Assembly (NCBI GenBank): GCA_902477915.1
Contig: CABSJA010000035.1
Location: 1 to 18,529 of the forward strand
Direction: 5' to 3'
Source: an uncultured Veillonella sp.
GTDB taxonomy: Bacteria > Bacillota > Negativicutes > Veillonellales > Veillonellaceae
Length of the DNA stretch: 18,529 bases
Part shown: one piece after another, positions 1 through 7,630 of the stretch
Layout: each line of letters starts with the position of its first letter
Numbering within the stretch: position 1 is the first letter of the stretch
Translations under genes and position numbers: made by a program
Notes under the pieces: model-generated
Databases searched by the model: none
What the model was told of the DNA's origin: nothing
The model's input: only the letters and a program-made list of their open reading frames with translations

Positions 1-1601
1 AAGAAAACCATCCACGCAACTTGTTTGTATGGCGTGCGAACCTTATCGGTTCTTCTTCTAAAGGCCACGAATACTTCTTGAAACATTTATTAGGCACAAA
101 AAATGCCGTATTGGAAGATGATGATGCTCCTACACGCCCAGAAGAAATTAAATGGCGTGAAGCAGATGGTGCGGGTAAGCTTGATCTCTTAATTGATATC
201 GACTTCCGTATGGCGTCTACAGGTTTATATTCTGATATCGTGTTCCCCGCAGCTACATGGTATGAAAAAGAAGACTTGTCTTCTACGGACATGCATCCAT
301 ATGTACATGTATTCCAAGCAGCTGTTGATTGCGCATGGGAAACTAAATCCGACTGGGATACATTCCGCACCCTTGCAGAAACAGTATCTCGCGTAGCAAA
401 AGAATCTGGCTTTACAGAATATGAAGATATTGTAGCTACCCCACTTGGCCATGATAGTCCAGGCGAAGTAGCGCAACCAGAAGGTAAAGTTCTTGATTGG
501 AGTAAAGGCGAATGTGAACCAATTCCTGGTAAAACAATGCCGAACCTTGTTCATGTAAAACGGGATTATAGTCAAATCTTTGAAAAATATATCGCATTGG
601 GACCTAATATTGAAAATAAAATGGGTGCGCACGGTTTGGCTTGGGATGTATCTGATGAATATCAAACATTGTATGCTCAAAATGGTACGATTGATAATCC
701 AGACTTCATTTCTCATGGCCGTCCAAGCATTTACGAATGTAAGGAAGCTTGTAATGTTGTATTAACATTATCCTCTTGTACAAATGGTAAATTAGCGGTT
801 CGTTCTTGGAAAGCGATGGAAGAAAAAACAGGTCTTTCTGGGCTTGAAAAGAATGCAAAAGGTCGCGAACAAGAAAAGATTACTTTCGATGACATGGTTC
901 GTCAACCACGCTTTATCATTAGCTCTGTAACAAGTACAGGTAAGAACGATAAAAACCGTCGTTATTCCCCATTTACGACATCTACAGAAGATAAGGTACC
1001 ATTCCGTACTGTAACAGGTCGTCAATCGTTCTATTGTGATCATGAAATGATGCGCGACTATGGCGAAGCTATGGCATTGTATAAACCTGTATTGTCATAT
1101 AAACCAGTACAAGGTGATTATAAACAAGAAGGTATCCCAGAAATTACATTGAAATACTTAACACCACATAATAAGTGGTCTACACATAGTATGTATTTCG
1201 ATAGCCAACAAATGTTGACATTGTTCCGTGGTGGTCAAACTATTTGGCTCAACGAAGACGATGCAGCAGAAATTGACGTTAAAGATAATGATTGGGTAGA
1301 AGCTTTCAACAAAAACGGTATCGTTGCAGCTCGTGCTGTAGTTTCCCCACGTATTCCTCGCGGTATTTCCTATATGCACCATTCCCAAGACCGTCACATC
1401 AACGTTCCTGGCGCGAAGGTTAAGAAACAACGCGGTGGTACGCATAATGCACCAACTCATATTCACATGAAACCGACACACATGATCGGCGGTTATGGCC
1501 AATTGAGCTATGGCTTTAACTACTATGGCCCAACTGGTAACCAACGTGATATGACAATTGTGGCTCGTAAATTGAAGGAGGTGGATTGGCTTGAAGATTA
1601 A
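1..1601 (+). CDS. narG: Respiratory nitrate reductase alpha subunit, C-terminal part (5' end outside window)
   Basis: Catalytic molybdenum subunit of the membrane-bound quinol:nitrate oxidoreductase, which reduces nitrate to nitrite. The frame is already open at the left edge (first full codon at base 3) and gives about 532 residues. NarG proteins are usually about 1,200 residues, so this is roughly the last 45%. The opening PRNLFVWRANLIGSSSKGHEY and the following KHLLGT match the family, as does the block DLLIDIDFRMASTGLYSDIV around bases 171-242. The last 150 or so residues correspond to the molybdopterin-dinucleotide-binding beta-barrel domain. The N-terminal [4Fe-4S] site and the molybdenum-ligand Asp lie outside the window. 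The end overlaps narH by 11 bases, and the narH ribosome-binding site sits inside the last narG codons, so the two are probably translationally coupled. The nar promoter is not in view. Certain as to family. Confidence 0.96.
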   Translation, partial: ENHPRNLFVWRANLIGSSSKGHEYFLKHLLGTKNAVLEDDDAPTRPEEIKWREADGAGKLDLLIDIDFRMASTGLYSDIVFPAATWYEKEDLSSTDMHPYVHVFQAAVDCAWETKSDWDTFRTLAETVSRVAKESGFTEYEDIVATPLGHDSPGEVAQPEGKVLDWSKGECEPIPGKTMPNLVHVKRDYSQIFEKYIALGPNIENKMGAHGLAWDVSDEYQTLYAQNGTIDNPDFISHGRPSIYECKEACNVVLTLSSCTNGKLAVRSWKAMEEKTGLSGLEKNAKGREQEKITFDDMVRQPRFIISSVTSTGKNDKNRRYSPFTTSTEDKVPFRTVTGRQSFYCDHEMMRDYGEAMALYKPVLSYKPVQGDYKQEGIPEITLKYLTPHNKWSTHSMYFDSQQMLTLFRGGQTIWLNEDDAAEIDVKDNDWVEAFNKNGIVAARAVVSPRIPRGISYMHHSQDRHINVPGAKVKKQRGGTHNAPTHIHMKPTHMIGGYGQLSYGFNYYGPTGNQRDMTIVARKLKEVDWLED

Positions 1602-3018
1602 AGCTCAAGTATCCATGGTCCTAAATTTGGATAAGTGTTTAGGCTGTCATACATGCTCTATCACTTGTAAAAATACATGGACGAACCGCGAAGGCGCGGA
1701 ATATATGTACTTTAATAACGTGGAAACCCGCCCTGGCGTAGGTTACCCACGTAATTGGGAAAACCAAGAAAAATGGAAGGGTGGCTGGACTCTCGATAAA
1801 AGCGGTAATTTGGCGCTTTCCACAGGTTCTAAAGGTTCTCGATTGATGAAGTTGTTCTATCATCCAGAGCAACCAGAAATTACGGATTACTTTGAACCTT
1901 GGACATACGATTATGAAACATTGATTCATACCGGTCGTAAAAATAATCAACCCGTAGCACGTCCTCGTTCCTTGCTAACAAAGCAAAAAATGGAAGTAAC
2001 ATGGGGTCCTAACTGGGATGATGATTTGGCTGGAGGTCATCATGCACGAGAAGATGTGAACTTGGCTAAGATGGGTGACGATATCGTATTTGACTACGAA
2101 GAAGTATTTATGCGTTATTTACCACGTCTTTGTAACCACTGTTTAAATCCTGCATGTGTAGCGGCATGTCCATCCGGTGCCATCTATAAGCGTGATGAAG
2201 ATGGTGTTGTACTTGTTTCCCAAGATGTATGCCGCGGTTGGAGACATTGCGTTCCATCTTGTCCATACAAAAAAATCTTCTATAACTGGGAAACAAATAA
2301 AGCTGAAAAATGCGTATTCTGTTACCCACGTTTGGAAAATGGCTTGCCTCAAATCTGCGCTGAAACATGCGTAGGTCGTATGCGCTACGTAGGTGTTGTA
2401 TTCTACGACATGGACAAAGTCGAAGAAATGGCAGCTACAAAAAATGAACAAGATATTTACGAAAATACAGTAGAGTTAATCTTGGATCCTCATGATCCTG
2501 AGGTTATCAAAGCAGCTCGTGCAGAAGGTATCTCCGAAGCATGGATTAAAGCAGCTCAAAAATCTCCTGTATACAAACTTGTAAAAGAGTGGGGCGTGGC
2601 ATTGCCATTGCATCCTGAGTATCGTACATTGCCAATGGTTTGGTATGTGCCACCACTCAGCCCAATCTTGCAACGTGTAACATCTGATGTATACTTGCCA
2701 GATGCACACGAAATGCGCGTGCCTGTACAATACCTTGCTAACTTGTTTACAGCAGGTAACACAGAAATCTTAGCTCGTACATTGCAACGTGTTCTCGACA
2801 TGCGTGAATACATGCGCCGTCGTGAAACAGGTGATGGTCCTATCGAACACAAAGTTGATTTAACAGAAGATCAAATGTACGCTATGTATAAATTGTTGGC
2901 ATTGTCCAAATACAATGATCGCTTTGTTATCCCATCTGATGTTAAAGTATCTCGCGAAGGTCGCCTAGAAATGCAACATAATCGCGGCTTTGCTTGCCCT
3001 ACAGGGGGATGTCAATAA
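1591..3018 (+). CDS. narH: Respiratory nitrate reductase beta subunit (iron-sulfur)
   Basis: Electron-transfer subunit linking the haem subunit NarI to the molybdenum site in NarG. It has 475 residues, slightly shorter than E. coli NarH (about 512). Four cysteine groups are visible: C16/C19/C22/C26; C181/C184/C189/C193; C214-R-G-W217-x2-C220-x3-C224; and C241/C244/C256/C260. The Trp in place of a Cys in the third group is the NarH signature for the [3Fe-4S] cluster; the other groups supply the [4Fe-4S] clusters. The start is a TTG at 1591, chosen because AAGGAGGTG (1575-1583) lies 7 bases upstream and the first cysteine group begins at residue 16, as in the family. The stop overlaps the narJ start (TAATG). 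No missing ligand was noticed. Confidence 0.97.
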   Translation: MKIKAQVSMVLNLDKCLGCHTCSITCKNTWTNREGAEYMYFNNVETRPGVGYPRNWENQEKWKGGWTLDKSGNLALSTGSKGSRLMKLFYHPEQPEITDYFEPWTYDYETLIHTGRKNNQPVARPRSLLTKQKMEVTWGPNWDDDLAGGHHAREDVNLAKMGDDIVFDYEEVFMRYLPRLCNHCLNPACVAACPSGAIYKRDEDGVVLVSQDVCRGWRHCVPSCPYKKIFYNWETNKAEKCVFCYPRLENGLPQICAETCVGRMRYVGVVFYDMDKVEEMAATKNEQDIYENTVELILDPHDPEVIKAARAEGISEAWIKAAQKSPVYKLVKEWGVALPLHPEYRTLPMVWYVPPLSPILQRVTSDVYLPDAHEMRVPVQYLANLFTAGNTEILARTLQRVLDMREYMRRRETGDGPIEHKVDLTEDQMYAMYKLLALSKYNDRFVIPSDVKVSREGRLEMQHNRGFACPTGGCQ

Positions 3019-3542
3019 TGAAGGATGCTCAGAAAATCGCTCTTATTGCGTCATTTCTTCTACGCTATCCTGATGAACAATGGTATAACGAACTACCTGA
3101 ATGGAGAGAGGACGCCCAATCTGTTGGGCATCCTCAACTTCGCCAAGGTTTATTAGAATTCTTCGACTATGTAGAGGAATCCGATAAAAAAGAATTTGAA
3201 GACCAATATGTTCGTACCTTTGATTTCAGTCAAAATACAACAATGTATTTGTCCACTTATGAGTTACAAGGTACAGGGGAACAAGCGGAAGAACTCGTAA
3301 AATTTAAAGCTTTCTTCCTCGAAAACGACTATGATTTGCCAAAAGAAATGCCTGATTATATTCCAGCACTTCTTGAGCTATGTGCCGTTATCGATGATGA
3401 AAAATCAAAAGAAATTTACGACTATTGTAAGCCAAAATTGGAATACATTAGAGAACGCTTCATTGAGGCTAAACTGCCTTATGCATTCTTGTTTGATATT
3501 ATCTTGTCTGTTGCAAATGGATTGGAGGACGGTGCACGATGA
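3018..3542 (+). CDS. narJ: Nitrate reductase assembly chaperone (delta subunit)
   Basis: System-specific chaperone that binds the NarG N-terminus and holds it for cofactor insertion before membrane docking; it is not part of the finished enzyme. It has 174 residues from the ATG at 3018, which overlaps the narH stop (TAATG) and follows a G-rich ribosome-binding site near 3004-3010. A longer in-frame version from a TTG at 2994 exists but runs into narH coding sequence and has no ribosome-binding site. The middle carries the NarJ pattern YVRTFDFSQNTTMYLSTYE followed by an acidic-hydrophobic PDYIPALLEL segment typical of this all-helical family. It is shorter than E. coli NarJ (about 236) but normal for Gram-positive-type NarJ. 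The stop overlaps narI by 4 bases (ATGA). Confidence 0.95.
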   Translation: MKDAQKIALIASFLLRYPDEQWYNELPEWREDAQSVGHPQLRQGLLEFFDYVEESDKKEFEDQYVRTFDFSQNTTMYLSTYELQGTGEQAEELVKFKAFFLENDYDLPKEMPDYIPALLELCAVIDDEKSKEIYDYCKPKLEYIRERFIEAKLPYAFLFDIILSVANGLEDGAR

Positions 3543-4210
3543 ATCTATTCCTTTGGGGCGCTTTGCCTTACATCGCATTCACCTTCTTAATCGTAGGTAC
3601 CTTGGTTCGTTTCTTCTATTTTGAAAGAAACTGGACTACAAAATCGAGTGAATTTTTAGAGAAAAAACAATTGCGCATTGCCAATCCATTGTTCCACTTT
3701 GGCTTGCTTTGCGTTATCGGTGGTCACGTAGTAGGTGTGTTAATCCCTAAAACTTGGACTGCTGCAATCGGTATTAATGACCATTTGTACCATGAAGGTG
3801 CTTTATACATGGGTGCTGTAGCTGGTATTATCTTTATCGTAGGCTTCTTGCTTTTGATGAAACGTCGCTTTACTGTGCCTGCTATGAAAGTTAATACATC
3901 TGGTCTTGATAAATGGTTATATTTGTTCTTAACATTAGCCATTTTCAGCGGTATGGCTGGTACATTGCTTAATGCATCTGGTTTCTTTGATTACCGCGTA
4001 TCTATCGGTCCTTGGTTCCGTAGCTTACTATCCTTTATGCCTGATCCATCCTTGATGGAAGGCGTACCATTCATGTTTAAATTCCATATGTTAGCGTGGA
4101 TGGTGGTAGCTATTATCTTCCCATTCAGCCGTTTGGTACACTGCTTGAGTGTTCCACTCAACTACTTAACACGTCCGTTCATTGTATATCGTAAACGTGA
4201 CGAAAAATAA
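3539..4210 (+). CDS. narI: Respiratory nitrate reductase gamma subunit (cytochrome b)
   Basis: Membrane di-haem cytochrome b that oxidises quinol and passes electrons to NarH. It has 223 residues and five hydrophobic segments, the usual NarI size and topology. The four expected haem-ligand histidines are present with family spacing: H53 and H63 (10 apart) in the second helix, and H183 and H201 (18 apart) in the fifth. The ATG at 3539 overlaps the narJ stop and has GGAGG at 3524-3528. It is the last gene of the operon and is followed by two hairpins, the second a clear terminator. The overlapping junctions from narG to narI imply one transcript and coupled translation, hence balanced stoichiometry. 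Confidence 0.96.
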   Translation: MNLFLWGALPYIAFTFLIVGTLVRFFYFERNWTTKSSEFLEKKQLRIANPLFHFGLLCVIGGHVVGVLIPKTWTAAIGINDHLYHEGALYMGAVAGIIFIVGFLLLMKRRFTVPAMKVNTSGLDKWLYLFLTLAIFSGMAGTLLNASGFFDYRVSIGPWFRSLLSFMPDPSLMEGVPFMFKFHMLAWMVVAIIFPFSRLVHCLSVPLNYLTRPFIVYRKRDEK

Positions 4211-4220
4211 TTAGGATGAT

Positions 4221-4259
4221 GATTGATTTGTATGCCCTTCATGATATGACAAATTAATC
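4221..4259 (+). other. Hairpin in narI 3' untranslated region
   Basis: Arms GATTGATTTGT (4221-4231) and ACAAATTAATC (4249-4259) pair over 11 positions with one G·U pair in RNA. It lies between the narI stop and the operon terminator and has no U-run of its own, so it is more likely a stability or processing element than a terminator. Function unknown. Confidence 0.5.
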
Positions 4260-4261
4260 TT

Positions 4262-4314
4262 AGCCCCTTGTAATAGTGAAAGCTGATGCTCACTACTACA
4301 AGGGGCTTTTATTT
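4262..4314 (+). terminator. Rho-independent terminator of narGHJI
   Basis: An 18-bp stem with one mismatch (arms 4262-4279 and 4290-4307, core AGCCCCTTGTA / TACAAGGGGCT) has a 10-base loop and is followed by a T-rich run. It closes the nar operon. The rest of the gap to the next start (4315-4552) is very AT-rich. A TATAAT at 4444-4449 is the only promoter-like hexamer noticed there, without a convincing -35. Confidence 0.9.
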
Positions 4315-4552
4315 ATTAATTTTTGTTAGAGTAGTTTAGATAACATAACATAACATTATTTCTGATTTAATTACCTAGCTTTTACCGAAACACTTTTGAG
4401 TTGTTTATATAGTTAAAATGAAAGACTAAATTAGAATTATTCTTATAATGAATGCTACCTATCTAATATAAGTAATCTGCAAATTTCGATTTAAATGATA
4501 AAATATATTAAGTAAAATTGATATTTCAGGAATTATGTTAGAGAGGTTTATG

Positions 4553-5155
4553 ATGAATCAAGTGGAAACGAAACAGTATAAGAGTATTTACCATATCTTT
4601 ATATGGATTGCAGTATTCTCCTTAATTATGATCGGTTTGCTAGAGTGGGGCTATATCGTAGGTGGTCGTGCCTTCGGGAACTATAAAGTCTATACAGGTC
4701 TTGTACCTTGGTGTACGTGGATTGTGATGACTTATTTGGCAACTCGTCCTAAATGGTTTACAAGTCGTTATAATTTATGTGAAATGTTCAAGGTTCACCG
4801 TGCATTAGGTATGGCATCTGTAGCTGTTATTGCATTCCATTTGTATCTCTATTTCGGTAAAGCTGCTAAATCCGTTCTCGGTTGGTGGGGTGGCTATGTA
4901 GCCCTTACTTCTTTCGGCATTGGTACAATCTCTGGACTTGCGTTCTTAACTCCAAAACTTAGAAAAGTAACGGCATCTAGCCGTAATATTGGTATTTGGT
5001 TGCACCGTTTCAACTTAGTTGCATTAGTAGCTGCAGATATACATATTCATGGTTTTAATCGCATTTCCAAAATGGTACCATTCTTACAAGTATTTGATAT
5101 CATCACATATGGCCTTGTTATCTACTGCATCTACTTGATGTTTAAAAAGAAATAA
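4553..5155 (+). CDS. Ferric-reductase-like six-helix membrane cytochrome b (paralogue 1)
   Basis: Integral membrane protein of 200 residues with six hydrophobic segments and almost no soluble part. Two histidine pairs fall in separate helices: H82 and H96 (14 apart), and H151 with H164 or H166 (13 or 15 apart). This is the bis-haem pattern of the ferric reductase / YedZ (MsrQ) transmembrane domain. No FAD- or NAD-binding domain is attached, so an electron donor and acceptor must come from other proteins. Conserved motifs shared with the copy at 6820 include GGR-x-FGN, KPKWF/RPKWF and the C-terminal SKMVPFL. Upstream ATGs at 4535 and 4550 are in frame, but AGAGGT at 4541-4546 and alignment with the paralogue favour 4553. 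Haem binding is inferred from spacing; the substrate is unknown. Confidence 0.75.
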   Translation: MNQVETKQYKSIYHIFIWIAVFSLIMIGLLEWGYIVGGRAFGNYKVYTGLVPWCTWIVMTYLATRPKWFTSRYNLCEMFKVHRALGMASVAVIAFHLYLYFGKAAKSVLGWWGGYVALTSFGIGTISGLAFLTPKLRKVTASSRNIGIWLHRFNLVALVAADIHIHGFNRISKMVPFLQVFDIITYGLVIYCIYLMFKKK

Positions 5156-5168
5156 TATGAATCACGAG

Positions 5169-5206
5169 AATCCCTTCTGTATTACACGGAAGGGGTTTTT
5201 TATTTA
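5169..5206 (+). terminator. Rho-independent terminator after the first cytochrome gene
   Basis: Arms 5169-5180 and 5186-5197 (AATCCCTTCTGT / ACGGAAGGGGTT) pair over 12 positions with two G·U pairs and a 5-base loop, followed by a T-run. It separates the first cytochrome from the porin transcript. Confidence 0.85.
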
Positions 5207-5306
5207 TATGTTTATTTCCTAGTGAATTAAATATGGATATTATCAGTTTGACGCATAAATGATTGTGAGATTGATATACATTTTCTCTTTACTCAATTAA
5301 TGAAAG

Positions 5307-5351
5307 TTGTTATTATTTTTTGTGTTATATGTGATAATGATAATGAACTTC
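5307..5351 (+). promoter_or_regulatory. Candidate promoter with overlapping Fur-box-like site upstream of the porin
   Basis: Bases 5333-5351 read GATAATGATAATGAACTTC and match the classical 19-base Fur box at 15 positions, including the first 12 in a row. The first GATAAT (5333-5338) is preceded by TGT and could serve as an extended -10. A TTGTTA at 5307-5312 is a possible but widely spaced -35 (20 bases). A further TTCATTATC lies just downstream, beginning near 5357. A metal-loaded Fur bound here would block the promoter, so iron repression of the porin is predicted. Site identity is inferred from sequence match only. Confidence 0.55.
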
Positions 5352-5406
5352 AAAATTTCATTATCTACTCATTTTATTTTTCTTATTTTAGTGTGTGAGG
5401 TTTATT

Positions 5407-6678
5407 ATGATTAAACGTAAAATGACTAGTGCTTTTGCAGTAGCAGCCATGATGGGTGTGGCTACAGCCTTTGCTGTTAACCCATTTTCTGATGTTCCAT
5501 CCGATAGCTGGGCATACCAAGCCGTAGATCAATTGGCTACAGATGGTATCATCAATGGTTATCCTGATGGTACTTTCAAAGGCCAAAACAACATTACCCG
5601 TTACGAAATGGCTCAAATGATTGCCAAAGGCATGGCTAATCAAGATCGTGCCAATGCAGAACAACAAGCTATGTTGAATCGCTTAGCAGATGAGTTTTCC
5701 AATGAATTGAATACATTGGGTGTGCGTGTAGCTAAATTAGAAGACCGCGTAGGTAATGTTAAAGTTACTGGTGATGCTCGTATCAACTACATCGGTAAAG
5801 AGGGAATCGATGGTTATGATTACGAGGATAAAGTTACAGTTCGTGTACGTTTAGGCCTAGATGCAAAGGTTAATGAAAACACATCTGTGAAAGCACGTAT
5901 TACAACAGGCTCTATTGAGTTAGGTGATAGTTCTAAAGATGCTCAAGCTAATTGGGATCTAGCATATGTAGAGCACAAATTTGGTAAAAATGTTGTAGTT
6001 GATGCTGGTCGTTATACTCAAAAATTTGGTGGCGGCTTGATTTATAGTTCAAACTTTGATGGTGTAGGTGCTACAGCTAAACTTGGTAAAAAAGTTACAT
6101 TAAACGGTGCTTACGGTTACATGACAGCAGGTCGTTTTGCAAAAGTATCTAAAGAAAATAACGGTGACGTAGGTATCGTGAATGCTAATGTAGCAGTCAA
6201 CGATCGCTTTAGCTTTGGTGGCATGCTTGCTCATGTAGGTACAGCGAATGTGCGCATGGGTAATGGTAAGAAAAATAACGATTTCGATAATGTATATGGC
6301 TTCAATGCAAAATACAATGTAGGTAAACTAGCTGTTCACGGTGAATGGGTAAAAGCATCTGGTTTGAGTGATTCTGACGTTTGGAACGTTGGTGCTAAAT
6401 GGGGCAACTATAAAATCGATAAGAAAAACTCTTGGGTTGTAGGCTTAGACTACTATGATCAATCTAAAAATGCGCCAATCTTTAAAACACAAAAATATGA
6501 ATCCAATGACCTACAAAAAACTACGCGTTTTGAAGGTTACAAAGCTTGGGAGTTAGGCACATCTTATGCACCGGAGAAAAATATCGGTATTAATGCATAC
6601 TATGGTTTTAATGCTAAAACACAAGACGGCAACCGCGTAAACGATTACTACCGTGCTGACCTTAACTTCAAATTCTAA
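5407..6678 (+). CDS. SLH-domain outer-membrane porin (OmpM-like)
   Basis: Outer-membrane beta-barrel protein that also tethers the outer membrane to peptidoglycan in Negativicutes. It has 423 residues. A signal peptide with a Lys/Arg start and hydrophobic core probably ends at AFA-V (residues 21-24). One SLH domain follows at about 27-76 (FSDVP, SWAY, DGIINGYPDGTF, ITRYEMA), then a helical coiled-coil stretch at about 78-115. The rest is an amphipathic beta-strand barrel rich in Gly, Asn and Tyr, ending in aromatic ...NFKF as barrel proteins do. The ATG at 5407 follows GTGAGG; an upstream in-frame GTG at 5395 is part of the ribosome-binding site. It lies between two related cytochrome genes and has a Fur-like site upstream. 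The exact solute is unknown; OmpM itself or a specialised paralogue are both possible. Confidence 0.9.
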   Translation: MIKRKMTSAFAVAAMMGVATAFAVNPFSDVPSDSWAYQAVDQLATDGIINGYPDGTFKGQNNITRYEMAQMIAKGMANQDRANAEQQAMLNRLADEFSNELNTLGVRVAKLEDRVGNVKVTGDARINYIGKEGIDGYDYEDKVTVRVRLGLDAKVNENTSVKARITTGSIELGDSSKDAQANWDLAYVEHKFGKNVVVDAGRYTQKFGGGLIYSSNFDGVGATAKLGKKVTLNGAYGYMTAGRFAKVSKENNGDVGIVNANVAVNDRFSFGGMLAHVGTANVRMGNGKKNNDFDNVYGFNAKYNVGKLAVHGEWVKASGLSDSDVWNVGAKWGNYKIDKKNSWVVGLDYYDQSKNAPIFKTQKYESNDLQKTTRFEGYKAWELGTSYAPEKNIGINAYYGFNAKTQDGNRVNDYYRADLNFKF

Positions 6679-6819
6679 TTTTAAACTTTATAATTAGTCT
6701 GAACGTTAATATGTAATTAGTTCTAAGTAGAATGCTATGTGGATTGAAATTGTTAGCATGCTACATTAGACCGACTAGATGTATACTGATAGTTTGTATA
6801 AGAAATAGTGAGGTTTATT

Positions 6820-7425
6820 ATGGCAGAAGTAGTAAAAAAGCAGTTTAAGAGTAAATATCATATTTTGATTTGGATTGCAGCTTTATCATTAATTTTTATG
6901 GGCATGGTTGAATATGGTTATGTAACAGGTGGCCGACCATTCGGCAACTGGAAGGTTCATTTAGGCCTTGTTCCTTATGTTGCATGGCTTGTATTGACAT
7001 ACATTGCGACAAAACCAAAATGGTTTATCAAACGATATAATCCAAAGGAAATGTTTGAAGTTCATCGCATCGTAGGTATTGTCAGTGTCATTCTCGTATG
7101 TGCACACTGGTATGTATATTTCCTAAAAGCATTGAAATCCTTCTTAGGTTTCTGGGGCGGCTATATCTCTTTGGTAGCGATGTTTATTGCTCTTATCTTT
7201 GCAGTGTTGTATTTATCACCTTGGGTTGGCAACATGGCAAAGTCCGTATCCCGTAAAAAAGCAATCTGGATCCATCGTTTGAACCTTATTGCTATCATTG
7301 CAGCAAATATTCACGTGCATGGCTTTGGCCGTTTATCTAAAATGGTGCCATTCTTACCTGTATTTGACGTAGTGACCTATGCACTTGTTATTTATTACAT
7401 CTATTGGATGTTCAAACAAAAATAG
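6820..7425 (+). CDS. Ferric-reductase-like six-helix membrane cytochrome b (paralogue 2)
   Basis: A 201-residue paralogue of the protein at 4553, alignable end to end with one net added residue before the fourth histidine-bearing segment. It has six hydrophobic segments. The candidate haem ligands are kept: H82 and H96, then H152 and H165 or H167. Shared blocks include YGYVTGGR, RPFGN, KPKWF and RLSKMVPFLPVFD. The start at 6820 follows GTGAGGTTTATT, identical to the porin leader; an upstream in-frame GTG at 6808 is within that leader. No terminator was found in the 141 bases after the porin, so it may be co-transcribed with the porin and share its control. The partner enzyme and substrate are not visible. 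Confidence 0.75.
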   Translation: MAEVVKKQFKSKYHILIWIAALSLIFMGMVEYGYVTGGRPFGNWKVHLGLVPYVAWLVLTYIATKPKWFIKRYNPKEMFEVHRIVGIVSVILVCAHWYVYFLKALKSFLGFWGGYISLVAMFIALIFAVLYLSPWVGNMAKSVSRKKAIWIHRLNLIAIIAANIHVHGFGRLSKMVPFLPVFDVVTYALVIYYIYWMFKQK

Positions 7426-7470
7426 TATGATTGTCATACCTTTTGGATGAGGTTGAAAGTCATATAGTAT

Positions 7471-7517
7471 AAAGACCATCTCTATCCTTTATGTGATAAG
7501 AGATGGTCTTTTTTTTC
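7471..7517 (+). terminator. Rho-independent terminator after the second cytochrome gene
   Basis: A perfect 13-bp stem (AAAGACCATCTCT at 7471-7483 with AGAGATGGTCTTT at 7499-7511) is followed by a continuous T-run. Confidence 0.93.
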
Positions 7518-7595
7518 TGTTTAGGATACAATAATATTATGGGTTTATATTCTATAAATCCTTAAAAATATACAGTCTATTAATAAAATAGAGTA

Positions 7596-7614
7596 TATAA
7601 TAACTTTAAAAGTT
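7596..7614 (+). promoter_or_regulatory. Putative -10 box and adjoining small palindrome upstream of the MFS gene
   Basis: TATAAT at 7596-7601 is followed directly by AACTTT-A-AAAGTT (7602-7614), a short palindrome positioned where a repressor would cover the transcription start. No good -35 was seen. This is a weak call based on position. Confidence 0.3.
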
Positions 7615-7630
7615 AAGAAAGAAGGTCATT

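Noticed and set aside
225..716. Long minus-strand open frame inside narG
   Set aside because: It lies antisense to a confident NarG frame, has no family features or ribosome-binding site, and its Phe/Cys/Arg-rich composition is that of a shadow frame.
2994..3017. Longer narJ starting at a TTG at 2994
   Set aside because: The extra eight residues overlap narH coding sequence; the ATG at 3018 has the TAATG coupling and a suitably spaced G-rich site.
4535..4552. Earlier ATG starts at 4535 and 4550 for the first cytochrome
   Set aside because: The ribosome-binding site AGAGGT lies after 4535 and is too close to 4550; alignment with the paralogue fits 4553.
6732..6765. Hairpin ATGCTA...TAGCAT after the porin as a terminator
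   Set aside because: The stem is short with a long loop and no T-run follows; read-through into the second cytochrome seems likelier.
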